A stretch of 64,000 nt of DNA from Prorocentrum cordatum (Eukaryota; Sar; Dinophyceae; Prorocentrales; Prorocentraceae). Position 1 is the first letter of the stretch; each line of letters opens with the position of its first letter. The stretch covers positions 37,501 through 101,500 of the forward strand of contig CAUYUJ010018706.1 in NCBI GenBank assembly GCA_963575745.1. The letters run 5' to 3'. Below the pieces are notes generated by a model. The model was not told the DNA's origin. It worked only from the letters and a program-made list of their open reading frames with translations, and ran no database searches. A program made the translations under genes and the position numbers. Positions 21,661 to 31,492 of this stretch are shown one piece after another.

Positions 21661-22144
21661 GGGACTTCCTCACGTCTTGGACCCAAAGGAGGAGTAGGTC
21701 GGAGGAGGTGGGGAGGAGAAGGGGGGGGGGGGGGGGGGGGGCGCGGGGTCGGGGTGGGGGACTTGCGGTGGAGGGGGGGGGGGGGGGGGGCAGGAGGGAG
21801 GCGGACGCAGAGGAAAGAGAATCAGATTGCCCCTCCTCCTGCTCCAGAACGGGCTCAAGCGAGGCGCCGGCCCCCCGCGTGCATGCCCAGCATGTCTCCG
21901 CCCGCACAGGCGCGTCTCTAGCTCGAGTGGCGCGCTGCCTCTGGCGGGCCCCTTTTCTTTTCTGCTGGGCGGCCTACTGTCGCTGTCTACAGCGCGTTTC
22001 CGCGGATGGCGCTTGCCTGCCCCACCTGCACGCAGCGCGCCCGCGGGGACGGGTCGCGCCAGAACGCCGTCTGCCCTCAGTTCTTCGACAGTTGCTCTGG
22101 GAGGCGCTGGAAGCTGACGCGGCCGCGGTCGGCGCTCGGCGTCG

Positions 22145-22890
22145 TTGCCAATTGCTTCGGTGACTGACTCTGCGCAGGGCGGGCGCGTCGTCTCGCTTCG
22201 CCATCGGCGCGGCGTTCGCATGGGCATTGCCTTTGGCGCGCGCATGCGAGAACATCTCGCCGGCGCCACCCTGCGCTTGGAGGTGCTGTGCGTGCTGTCC
22301 CTCTGCTATTGGAGTTGGGCGGCCGCGCGTGTCCTGAAAATTCTGATGCGCCGCGTGGAGGAGCTCCTGGGGGCCGATGCGCAGGGCAGCCTTGCATGGA
22401 CGTTCGCGGGAGGAGGCGATGCTGAGTCTGCGGCCGACGAAATTTTCCGTCGCCTGCAATCGCCGCCAGGAGACACTGGAGCTCTTGCCACGGGCGAAGG
22501 CGCGAACGCTCGGCGGCACGGCAGCTGATTATTTTTCGCGCCATCCCGCGATGAATCTGGTAAAGAGGAGAACGGCGGAGGTTGAGTTCGGCGTCTTAGC
22601 GGGGGGCCTGCGATCCGGCCGTTCGGCGGATGCCATCGCCAAACTCGCGGAATCACTCGCTGCCTCTAGCGCGACTTACTCGACTTGCGAGGTGCATCTG
22701 CGTTAGGTGCAGCTTTGGGCGAAGGCGACGTACTCGCGGACAACGTTTCTGCGTTGGCTCTTCAAGGCCGAGGACGTCAGAGCGAAGTCATCCGCGGAGG
22801 ATTGGGCACTGCTGGCCGGCACGGGATCCGGCGGCTGGCGCCGAGAAGGGGGTGGCGGCTGCCGGGAATAACGCGCATGAGGACGCCGTC
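22145..22890 (+). pseudogene. Unrecognised coding remnant before the Copia-like block
   Basis: An ORF at 22145-22528 contains a hydrophobic stretch, LEVLCVLSLCYWSWAAARVL, which could be one membrane segment. In another frame the sense appears to go on with DYFSRHPAMNLVKRRTAEVEF, then after a TAG at 22704 with VQLWAKATYSRTTFLRWLFKAED. Composition is GC-rich as in other gene blocks. No family is recognised. It lies on the same strand directly before the reverse-transcriptase remnant and may be part of that element. Confidence 0.3.
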
Positions 22891-22959
22891 GCAGTGTGCG
22901 ATCTCGTTTCGCAGGATTTGTGGGCCGCCTCTGGCGCCGAGCATGGCGGCTGCCGCTGG

Positions 22960-24115
22960 AAACTCGATTGCCGGCCGAACACGTAGACGACATCAATCTA
23001 CTTGGAAAGGAGGAAGCTACAGATCGCCGCGTGAAACGCGTCGAAAACTTTTTTCGCGCGCAGATTCAACGCACTTGCGCCAGCTGCGCCGCCAGACATG
23101 CGAAGAACGAAACGGAGGCGCTACATTAGACCAGGACGCGCACAATCCCACACGCCGGCCTCGCGGGCGCGGAGGTCGAGGAGACAGCGGCGAAACTTGT
23201 CGCGGCATCTTCGTTGAGGTCCGCGAAGCATTAGCATGTGCTCTTATTGCCCAAGTCTGGTTGGCGGCGCACGTCGCCCCGTTGCAGCGGGCGCGAGGGC
23301 CCGCTGACATCCAGGCGCAGGGGTTGCATGCATTTGCGCGGAAACTGCAGAGCCAACCTCAGATGGTAGTCTACCCAGATATGAAACCCTCCGGAGAAGT
23401 CGGCCTGCACAGTGACTCCGGCTATCGACGGACGAGACGGCCGGACATTGCATCAGAGGTGCCAACCTATACGGGCGTGGACTCACGCGCAATGGCACAT
23501 CCGTCGGGCACCTGATATATGCCCGCTGCAAGTCGCACCGGCTGCAGGCAAGATTAAGCAATTCTGCGGGGACGCTTGCAGCAGCCCAAAACTTAGAGGA
23601 CTGCTACCCGACAGTTGTTACCCTTCATGGGCGAATGGCAGACAACCTCGACGTACGCAGCTCAGATGTGCACTTGGCATGCGCCGTCTCTTCATCAGAG
23701 TCGCCAGCGGTGCTGAGTCAGCATTCGCATCCTTGTCCAGCAAGGACCATTGTAATCCAGGCCTCCTAGATGGGGTCCGAGTAGATGGGGTCGGAGGATC
23801 GCGCCGCATCGCCGATGCATCGGCGATGCGGCTCGATGCTGAGCCCGATTTTCTTCACGCTGACGTCGCCGATGCATTGCCGATGTCGCGATGCATCGCC
23901 GGTGCATCGGCGATGTATAGGCGATGCGGCACGATCCGCCGACCCCATCCACTCCGACCCCATGTAGGAGGCCTCTATGTAAGCCTGCAGAATGTGCCTT
24001 GCTAGGGCACACTAGCGGGATAAAACATAGGATGGACAGGCGCATCATGCGTTGCATGCAATGGCGTGGCACACGTGATGTGACTGCCGATGAACACCCC
24101 GAGGGAGCATAGAAC
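22960..24115 (+). pseudogene. Copia-like reverse transcriptase end plus RNase H, broken and interrupted
   Basis: Four frames and one insertion must be followed. At 22980 EHVDDINLLGKEEATDRRVK is the end of a Copia-type reverse transcriptase, with HVDD in place of the usual YVDD catalytic box. After a stop at 23129 the frame changes: LIAQVWLAAHVAPLQRARG, then ARKLQSQPQMVVYPDMKPSG, then EVGLHSDSGYRR, the first RNase H motif with its Asp. Next come GHCIRGANLYGRG and LSNSAGTLAAAQNLEDCYPT, then AESAFASLSSKD. The inverted-repeat element at 23759 follows, after which the same domain resumes as LKPAECALLGH and QWRGTRDVTADEH, the last RNase H Asp motif, ending at 24112. I recognise this series from dinoflagellate Copia-like elements. 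With so many breaks it is dead. Confidence 0.8.
23759..23974. mobile_element. Short inverted-repeat insertion (MITE-like), 216 bp
   Basis: The ends are inverted repeats of about 75-80 bp. The left end reads AGGCCTCCTAGATGGGGTC, and the right end read backwards gives AGGCCTCCTACATGGGGTC. Inside are several copies of the palindrome GCATCGSCGATGC. The flanks CATTGTAATCC (23748-23758) and CTATGTAAGCC (23975-23985) agree at 8 of 11 positions and may be an aged target-site duplication. The element sits inside the RNase H coding sequence: the protein sense stops at SSKD before it and resumes at LKPAEC after it. Element plus one flank copy is 227 bp, not a multiple of three, so the insertion broke the frame. 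It encodes no protein and would need a transposase from elsewhere. Confidence 0.8.
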
Positions 24116-25342
24116 GGGACTTGTCACGACAGGTATCGGCGGGAACGCAATCCTTTTCAGCACGAGCTGAGGGCTCACATGTTTTACAAGTCTACGACCT
24201 CGAAGTCTGAGCCCGGTCCGCGTCGAGCCCGCGGAATGCTTCCATTTTGCGTGGAGACACGCGTTGAGACAAGTCCATCTTGCTTTTTGCATTTTGCATA
24301 TGATTTCTTATTCTTTTGCGCTGTCTGCGCCCTTGGGTCCTTGCCACACGGGCCCCGCAGGGTTGCCGCTGGTACTTGACCAGGCCCGCCCCTGCCGCCA
24401 CTTTGCGGCTCAATCCTGGCACTGGGCCGGATCGTGCCCGCCACTTCTTCGCAGGTCCAGCCTGCCGCTGGCTGGCTAGACTTGGTTCGTCTTGACGCGA
24501 GTCTTCGCGCGTTTTTTCCTTAAAATGTAGCCTGATATTGCGGTTCGTTCTGCTCGTCCCCCCCCCCCTCCCCCCCATCGAATCTGAAACAGGGTTGCAG
24601 AGGGTTGGTATCTGTAGCGAGCATAGCGAGAGTGCCGCCGGCGTCTGCTTCAAGACGCTTGCGACCGATCTGTTTAGATTGACCGTGGATTCGGCAATCT
24701 GTTATCGCACCAAAGACAAGGTCTGATCCGTCTTCTGGATGATGCCCCATCTCTCATCTGCCTTCCAATCTACTACCACATGATCCTCATCATGTTTTTT
24801 ACTGACCTACTTCATCGTCTCCATGTTAGGCCATGTGACGGGTGTCCCCCGCTCACCAAAGGTTCGCTCTCTTCGGGGTTGCAGTGATAGCGGCCCTTTC
24901 GGGCCCTGATGACGCAGCCAGCGCGAGTCTCATCCTCTTCGTTGTGTTCTCCACCCCCCGTTCCCGATCTCTACCCTTTCCTCTCCATTTATTCCGTCTG
25001 ACCCTGCCTATCCTCATCCTCGCCCCAGTGAGTTTTCGAAACATGTTTTTGTTGCCCAAATTTGAGAGTCGGGCTGACAGAAAACCAGGATGTGCCTCGC
25101 AGCCACGTCACAATCACATGCAAATGCGATTGTTGTTCTGGGCGCAGCAGGCGCGCCGACATAGTGCAAACAACAGTGTTCTGAATCGTTGCATGTTACC
25201 TTCGGCATGTCTGGGCACGCGCGATTCTGGCGCTCGTCTTCCGTGTCGTCCCCTCACCCTCTCTCCTCTTTTCCTTCTCCCTCACTCACCTCCTCTCCCC
25301 CCTTAACCACAGGCCGCTTGAATTCCCCCCTCAGACCCTTCC
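24116..25342. other. Unique sequence, no supported gene
   Basis: Composition is mixed and less GC-rich than the flanking blocks. ORFs up to 154 codons occur (24842-25306), but they overlap ORFs on the other strand and show no motif. C runs lie near 24560-24580. Several pyrimidine-rich stretches (24950-25010 and 25240-25310) could be splice-acceptor-like or 3' untranslated sequence. Confidence 0.45.
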
Positions 25343-25930
25343 TTGTTTGCATCCTGGCCATCTCCTCGAGCTGCGTCCAGCCTTGCGGCGAGGACCGCCA
25401 GGAGTGCCTGGAAACTTCCAAGGCGACGCATGACGGCGGCGGCGGCGACGATAACGACGACATGCTGTCTCCAGGTGAGCCGGACAGCGGCACCGCTGGT
25501 CGCGCCCGGTAAGCGGCCGGCGCCGCCTGTGGAGGAGGCGCAGCCCACTCCAAAGGTGGCGTGGCTCAGGCTCGAGCCCGCAGAGGACGCCGACGACGGC
25601 GGCGGCGACGACGTCGATGTATTCGTTCCTCGACGAACAGGAGTTCCCTCGGTCACGCGAGGGGGCGCGAAATTAACCGCACTTCGCGCATCGCAGCTTC
25701 GGTTGGAGAATGTTGAAGAGGCTCCCTTGTCCAGGGCGGGGGTGCAAGAGCGGAAGATAGCCGCGCGTCGTGCATCGCGGGGCGTGATGCGCGAAGTGAA
25801 GGGACCCAGGAGGAAGAAGAGGGTACCAATACTGATGCCCGTCCGTCGTCGCCACAGTCGGCCATCCGCCTCGACATCCTGCGCAAAGTGCACCGCGCGA
25901 GAGGGCCAGGGAGCAGCCGCATCGATGTAA
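25343..25930 (+). CDS. Hypothetical ORF, 195 codons
   Basis: From about residue 55 the sequence looks like protein. It runs VAPGKRPAPPVEEAQPTPKV, then an acidic EPAEDADDGGGDDVDVFV, then TALRASQLRLENVEEAPLSR and a very basic tail. The acidic-then-basic layout and the position 0.5 kb before an RNase H remnant on the same strand suggest the N-terminal part of the same retroelement polyprotein. I cannot name a domain. Confidence 0.3.
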   Translation: MFASWPSPRAASSLAARTARSAWKLPRRRMTAAAATITTTCCLQVSRTAAPLVAPGKRPAPPVEEAQPTPKVAWLRLEPAEDADDGGGDDVDVFVPRRTGVPSVTRGGAKLTALRASQLRLENVEEAPLSRAGVQERKIAARRASRGVMREVKGPRRKKRVPILMPVRRRHSRPSASTSCAKCTAREGQGAAASM

Positions 25931-26388
25931 GATCGTTATTCCCCAAGAAACGGCATGACCATACATTTTTAGAGGTCTGCGCGGATTCCTTGAGTTGGCG
26001 ACGGCTCCCCCCCCTGACGGCGCCTCCAGCGCCAGGGACGACCACCACTGGGCCAAGAAGTCTGCGCGGAATTCCGGTTGTCTATGTTCATGCATTGCCT
26101 ATGCCCCAGTCCTCACTTCGGAGTTTTTGGGGGGCGTTGTTTCTGGAGGTTCTCGTCGCCGTGGCTTTTGAGAGGATTTCGGTCGGAAGATGGCGGCGCC
26201 ATCGCCGCTCTGCGGGGCCCCTGCTGGCCGAGTCACCGCGAGGAAAGTGCGGAGGCCTAGTCGTCGATGTGGATGTCGTCGCCGCCGTCGTGGATGACGT
26301 CGTCGGCCAGCCAGGCTGGCAGCAGCAGGAAGGTCTCGCCATGAAGCGAACGGGGTCTGAGGAAAGCGGGTCCTGAGGTTTTCCGGAG

Positions 26389-27639
26389 TTGCTTGGTTTC
26401 CCGGGGCCCTCCACGGGCTCCATGACCGTCAGAAAACCAGTCAGGACGAGCAGTTGGCAGGCTCCCTTGCTCTCCCGCGTCGACCAGCCGGATGCTCGTG
26501 ACATGACCTCAGCCGATTCGAGTTTGCGCGTCCCCGAGAAGAGTCCCCGTGAAGAACATGGGTCCTTGAGGGAAAGGAGTCCGGGAGGTTTCCTGTATAG
26601 AGGTCGGGTTCCCAGTGTGTGTTCCCAGGGCCCTGGGGCGGTCAGAGAATCGGTCGGGTTGAAAAAATCTCACCCCGCAAGGAGACCCCAAATAGCATTT
26701 ACAATAGGCTGCGCCATCAGTTGCTCAACCCCACAGCTAACCAAACCGTCCATTGCTCCAATGGGTCTGCCAGAGGTTGCGCCACAGGTTGCGCCAGGCA
26801 CAGTCTCACCCACGTATACTGGCCTTGCACTGATGCGGACACACTGTTGCGCTGTTCACACTTCTCTTGAGCCCTTGGTCGCGCCTCACTGGGTGACCGA
26901 GCTTTCTGAAACTCTCCGCTTCCGTCTGTCGTACAAATGGCAGTTCCGCGTGCCCAGACATATTAACATCCTCGAGACCACTGTCTTCGAAAGTCTGTGC
27001 AAGTACTGTTGCGTCAGGATGCCCGATTCTCGGATCCCTGTTCTCTTAGATTATAAAGTGGCTCTCGGAGCTGCGGCCCATGGGCCCAGCAGCTCTCCGG
27101 GTCTGTCCCATGTCTTGCGCACTACTCTGCCGTGCATCATCGGGGGCGGGTTGTATATGGGGGGTATGTACGTTCCGACGAACGTCCATCGGGCCGACGA
27201 TCCCACAAGGCACCGTTCGGTCCGACCCCCCTCTCGAGCCCCCCCCGCGTGGCTCGAGGAGGCGGAACGGGGGGAGTCTGAACGCTTTGATTGCGTGGCT
27301 CAGGCCGATGCTCTCTCCCCGTATCCCACTTGCCTCTGGGCACGCCTCGTCGCCCTGCTTGCGGCTCGTGGGCTAGGCCCTTTGGGCCTCCGCCGGGCGG
27401 CCGCCCCCCCTTCGGGTGCGGGGATGGCTGCCGCCGACGGCGCCGCCGCGGAGCCAGCCTCTGAGGCTCCCGGCGGCGGCGACGCGCGCAACCCGGGTTC
27501 CCCGCTTTCGCGGCCGCCTGGGGCCTGGAACGCTTTGTTCCCAGGCGCCGCCGGGGTCGCGCGCGCCAGCGCTGGGGTCGCCACCGGCCCCTCTTCGCCG
27601 TGCGGAGGGAGAAGTCGCAGGGGACGGTGCCGATCCTGA
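26389..27639 (+). pseudogene. Retroelement RNase H domain (dinoflagellate ADDPSR type), partial
   Basis: The frame is open for 416 codons. In its middle third I read FRVPRHINILET (near 26947-26979), VLLDYKVALGAAAHGPSSSPGL (near 27040), LYMGGMYVPTNVHRADDPTR (to 27212), then SRAPPAWLEEAERG. This matches the RNase H arrangement in a widespread dinoflagellate retroelement: INxLE with the catalytic Glu, a DSxxxLGA with Asp, and NxADxPSR with the last Asp. All three acidic residues are kept, though DS is DY here. Similar RNase H domains occur in DIRS-like elements, but no tyrosine recombinase is visible nearby and the class stays open. The reverse transcriptase that should precede it is absent. Confidence 0.62.
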
Positions 27640-28990
27640 GGCCCCCCATGCGCCTGTCTCAAGCACCGGCGGCGCCCAGTCCGCCGCGCTGGAGTTCGCG
27701 AGTGGTCGGAGATGTTCCTGCCGTGGCGGGCGGCCGAGAGGTTCCCTCGGGAGCCGCGAGCGGCGGTGGTCAGCGCGTCGTCGCCCGAGCTGCCAGGCTG
27801 AATGACGCACGAGCTGCCGTTCGTGTTGCCGACGGAGCGGGCCGCAGCGCCATAGGGGCGGCCTTTCGGCGTGCGGCACGCGACTGCCATTCTGACAAAG
27901 GAAGGGCGTCGCTTTCGGCCGCCGACGCCGAGGATCGAAAGCTGCGATTCAAACGCTTTGCGACGCCAAATCGCCGCTGCTCAACTACGAAAGCAGCCGT
28001 GGCGCCCCGGTGACCCCTTGCTCCGGCAGTGGTGTGGGGGGGGGGGGGCAGCCGGCTAGGCTCTCGCCCGTGCTCAGGGCCGCGGCAAGTAGGTGCGCAA
28101 GGGCAAGGCGCTTGCCAGCCACACTCTCGTGCTGTCCGCCCTGGACGAGGCCGCGCCAGAGCGTGTCGTGTCGTCGCGGGCTGAGCGTTCAGCTTTGCAC
28201 GATGCCTCGGGCGACCCCTCTGGCCAGCCGCTTGTCCACCGATGCCTTGGTCCCCGCGACGAGGCCGCCGAGGACCGACCGAGCCTGGGAGGCCCTGCCC
28301 CAGGGTCGGCCACCGCCTCGGGCGCTCGCCGCCCACAGCACGCGGCAGCAAAGCCCCAGGCGAAGCGCGCGGCTCTCCCCGCTCCTGATGGGGGGGGCCG
28401 CACCCCCGCCTGGGCGCCGCGCTCGGCGGGCTGCGAACCGTCACGCCGCGGCGGAGCGCGCTGCCTCGCGGCCCCGCAGTCGGTCCTCCGCGCGAGCGAC
28501 GAGCGGGGGCGGGGGCCGGATTTCTCTTCGAAGGTTCCCGAACCCTTACGGCCGCGACACAAGCGGATGGTCGCTGGCAGACGCTGGCGTCGCAGCTGCG
28601 GGTCCTGCGACGCCTTGTCGCGGCAGGTCGCGGCTCGCTTCGCCAGCTGCCAGGGCTCGGCGCCCAACGACGCCTCTTCGCGGCATGCCGCGGAACGCCT
28701 CCCCAGCCGACGGGGCGCGGCGCCCAGCGACGCCCCCGCGGCGCGGGCGCGCCGAGCCAGCCCGCCTCAGGCTTGGCAAGGTTCGGACTTCCGGTCTCAC
28801 TAACCTTCTTCAGACAAAACCCAGTCACACACCTCCCTCCCGCATGCAGACACGACTATCCATGATTATAGCAAACGCAGCATCGTGACGATGTGGACAG
28901 CTGTGGCAAGCGTGTCGCACGCGCTCCCACAGCGCGCGCTTCTCGCGAATGCGGTGACTTCAGCGCGTCGCCCTCGCGCGTTCGCGCGAC
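27640..28990. other. Very GC-rich tail of the retroelement region, no supported gene
   Basis: Long ORFs exist on both strands (for example 27770-28828 on minus and 28010-28888 on plus), but their products are mostly Arg, Ala, Gly and Pro, as expected from about 70% GC without stops. From about 28570 to 28770 a 60-70 bp imperfect repeat is visible (GGCGCCCARCGACGCC words). Part of the plus strand at 27760-28010 could continue the polyprotein, but no motif confirms it. Confidence 0.45.
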
Positions 28991-29078
28991 GCTAGTTCAG
29001 CAAAATTCTGCCGGCGCGCAGCGCCGCGCGCGCGGCGATTGATGGCGCTTCGTCGGGCGCGCGCACGATTGCGACGCA

Positions 29079-29594
29079 GTGCGGCGCGTGTTCGCAACGG
29101 CGGGCGATTTGCGCATGATGTTTTCGACGTGTTGTCTCGTTTTGGGGGTCGTCGTCGCGCGCTTCTTGCTAAATGCCAAAATAGCAAGAAGCGTGCCTGG
29201 CGAGTCTCCCGACGGCGCAGCTCGTCGAACACATCTGCGCCAAGCGCGCGCCGTTGCGAACCGCGCGCTGCTGCGTCGCATTCGCTCGTTCGCCCCGAGT
29301 AGCGAAACGCGGCAATCGCGCGCGGTTCCAGCGCGGGGCGAGCGCGACGTTGCGCGCGGTCGGCGCATCCAGCTACGAAGCCCCCGACAAGCCTCGGGCG
29401 CCCGCGGGGCACTGCGGATGCATTGCAGCTCGCGCGCCAAGAAGCCCATGGGGATTGCGGATTGTCTTGTCTTTGGGTCTTGGGGGTGTTCTTTGGGTAT
29501 TGGGGGAACTCTGGGAAAGACCATGGGGTTTGTCTGTGGGCGCAGGTGTCTCCAGGAGCTGATGGCCCCCAATCGGCGAGTCAAGCGCGCGTGA
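29079..29594 (+). CDS. Hypothetical ORF, 171 codons, possible membrane segment
   Basis: The start region contains MMFSTCCLVLGVVVARFLL, a plausible transmembrane stretch, followed by an Arg-rich body and a Gly-rich end (GSWGCSLGIGGTLGKTMGF). The latter comes from a TTGGGGG-type simple tract. Overlapping ORFs on the other strand are of similar length. No family is recognised. Confidence 0.22.
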   Translation: MRRVFATAGDLRMMFSTCCLVLGVVVARFLLNAKIARSVPGESPDGAARRTHLRQARAVANRALLRRIRSFAPSSETRQSRAVPARGERDVARGRRIQLRSPRQASGARGALRMHCSSRAKKPMGIADCLVFGSWGCSLGIGGTLGKTMGFVCGRRCLQELMAPNRRVKRA

Positions 29595-29656
29595 GCAACG
29601 CGCTCTGATCGGCCAAAAACTCTCGGTATACGCAACATGCTACACGCACGCGCAGA

Positions 29657-29680
29657 CACACACACACACACACACACCTC
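29657..29680. repeat. (AC)n microsatellite
   Basis: A run of about a dozen AC dinucleotides, ACACAC..., follows GCGCAG. Confidence 0.9.
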
Positions 29681-29879
29681 ATAATGACAGAGAGCGCAAT
29701 GCATGATCGATTGGACTTGAAGGCGTTGGATGCCAGAAGTTCTTTATGACGAGAAGCCCCATCTTCGTGTGCTGCCGCCGCTTTGGCTGCGCATCGGGGC
29801 CCCGTTCGTTTTTTTCCCCACATCCTGAGTGGGGTTCTTGTTTTCCCAGGACACCCTCTCCTTCCCACCTTCCCACCTT

Positions 29880-30282
29880 CCCACCTTCCCACCTCCCGCT
29901 CCCTCTTCCTATTCCTACCATACCATACTATACCATTCCATACAATACCGCTCCCTCTTCCTACTCCTACCATGCCATACTATACCATACAATACCATAC
30001 CATACCACACCATACTATAGCAGACCACCGTACCTACCATACCACACCTAGGCAACCATACATACACCATCACCGCATACTTACCACACCATACAATACC
30101 ATACAATACATACCTACCACGCTCGCTCCCTCTTCCTATTCCTACCATACCATATTATACCATACCATACAATACCATACCATACTATAGCAGACCACCG
30201 GAGTCAGGCAAGCACGTAGGAAACCATACATACACCATCACCGCACACCTACCACACCATACAATACCATGCAATACCTACC
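29880..30282. repeat. CATAC-type pentanucleotide microsatellite, internally duplicated
   Basis: Imperfect CCATACCATAC and CAATACCATAC runs are punctuated by CGCTCCCTCTTCCTATTCC at about 29905, 29950 and 30123. The stretch ACTATAGCAGACCACCG followed by CATACATACACCATCACCGC occurs twice (about 30013 and 30185), so a block of about 170 bp is duplicated. Short ORFs here are repeat by-products. Confidence 0.85.
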
Positions 30283-31255
30283 TGCCCTCCAGGGAGGCCC
30301 CGCCAGAGTGAGGACAGCATTCGCAAACCATATTATTTATCAGGTTTCGCGCCCCTCCCACCGCTCCAGGGAGGCCCCGCCTGAGCGAGGACAGCATTTG
30401 CAAACCATATAATGTATCAGGTTTCGCGCCCCTCCCGCTGCTCCAGGGAGGCCCCGCCTGAGCGAGGGCAGTATTTGCAAACCATATTATTTATCAGGTT
30501 TCGCGCCCCTCCCACCCCTCCAGTGAGGCCCCGCCTGAGCGAGGGCAGTATTTGCAAACCATATTATTTATCAGGTTTCGCGCCCCTCCCACCGCTCCAG
30601 GGAGGCCCCGCCTGAGCGAGGGCAGTATTCGCAAATCATATTATTTATCAGGTTTCGCGCCCCTCCCACCGCTCCAGGGAGGCCCCGCCTGAGCGAGGGC
30701 AGTATTCGCAAACCATATTATTTATCAGATTTCGCGCCCCTCCCACCGCTCCAGGGTGGCCCCGCCTGAGCGAGGGCAGCATTCGCAAACCATATTATTT
30801 ATAAGCTTTCGCGCCCCCCCCCCCACCGCTCCAGGGGGGCCCCGCTTGAGCGAGAGCAGTATTCGCAGACCATATTACTTATCAGGTCTCGCGCGCCCCC
30901 CCCCCTCCTCCCCCCACCGCTCCAGGGAGGCCCCGCCTGAGCGAGGGCAGTATTCGCAAACCATATTATTTATCAGGTTTCGCGCCCCTCCCACCGCTCC
31001 AGGGAGGCCCCGCCTCATCGAGGGCAGCATTTGCAAACCATATTATTTATCAGGTTTCGCGCCCCCCCCCCCCCGCCGCTCCAGGGGGGCCCCGCCTGAG
31101 CGAGGGCAGCATTTGCAAACCATATTATTTATGAAGTTTCGCGCCCCTCCCACCGCTCCAGGGAGGCTCCGCCTGAGCGAGGGCAGTATTCGCAAACAAT
31201 AATATTTATCACGTTTCGTGCCGCTCCCACCGCTCCAGGGAGGCCCCGCCTGAGC
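30283..31255. repeat. 77-bp satellite array, left part, about 12.5 copies
   Basis: GAGGCCCCGCCTGAGCGAGG recurs at 30371, 30448, 30525, 30602 and 30679, an exact 77-bp period. A full unit also holds GCAAACCATATTATTTATC and TTTCGCGCCCCTCCCACCG. The array is cut at 31255 by the LINE and resumes at 35707. The last 385 bp (30871-31255) form a distinctive run of variant units that is repeated nearly unchanged at 35894-36279. Confidence 0.95.
31242..31255. repeat. LINE target-site duplication, copy at the 3' end of the element
   Basis: GGCCCCGCCTGAGC stands directly before the (AGAC)n end of the LINE and is identical to 35707-35720. Both lie at the same point of the 77-bp satellite unit, as expected for a duplication made on insertion. 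Because the satellite itself repeats this word, the exact length (14 bp) could be affected by unit choice. Confidence 0.75.
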
Positions 31256-31492
31256 AGACAGACAGACAGAGAAGCCAGGCGCCCGGACGGCGCATCGGCA
31301 ACAGAGCATTCACTAAGGATTGACCGGCCCCCGCGCGCACCGAGCAAACGTGCGTCGTGCGAGCGAGCGGCGGGCGACAAATCGACGTCGTGAGTTCAAA
31401 AACGCAATTCGTCGGGACAAAGCGTCGGCGCGTCGACAAGAGGAGGGGGGAGAGAGAGGGGGAGGGGGAAGGGGGGGGGGGAGGCACGGCCA

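Noticed and set aside
27770-28828. 352-codon minus-strand ORF
   Set aside because: The product is Arg, Ala, Pro and Gly-rich, as expected in about 70% GC DNA; an equally long plus-strand ORF overlaps it and neither has motifs.
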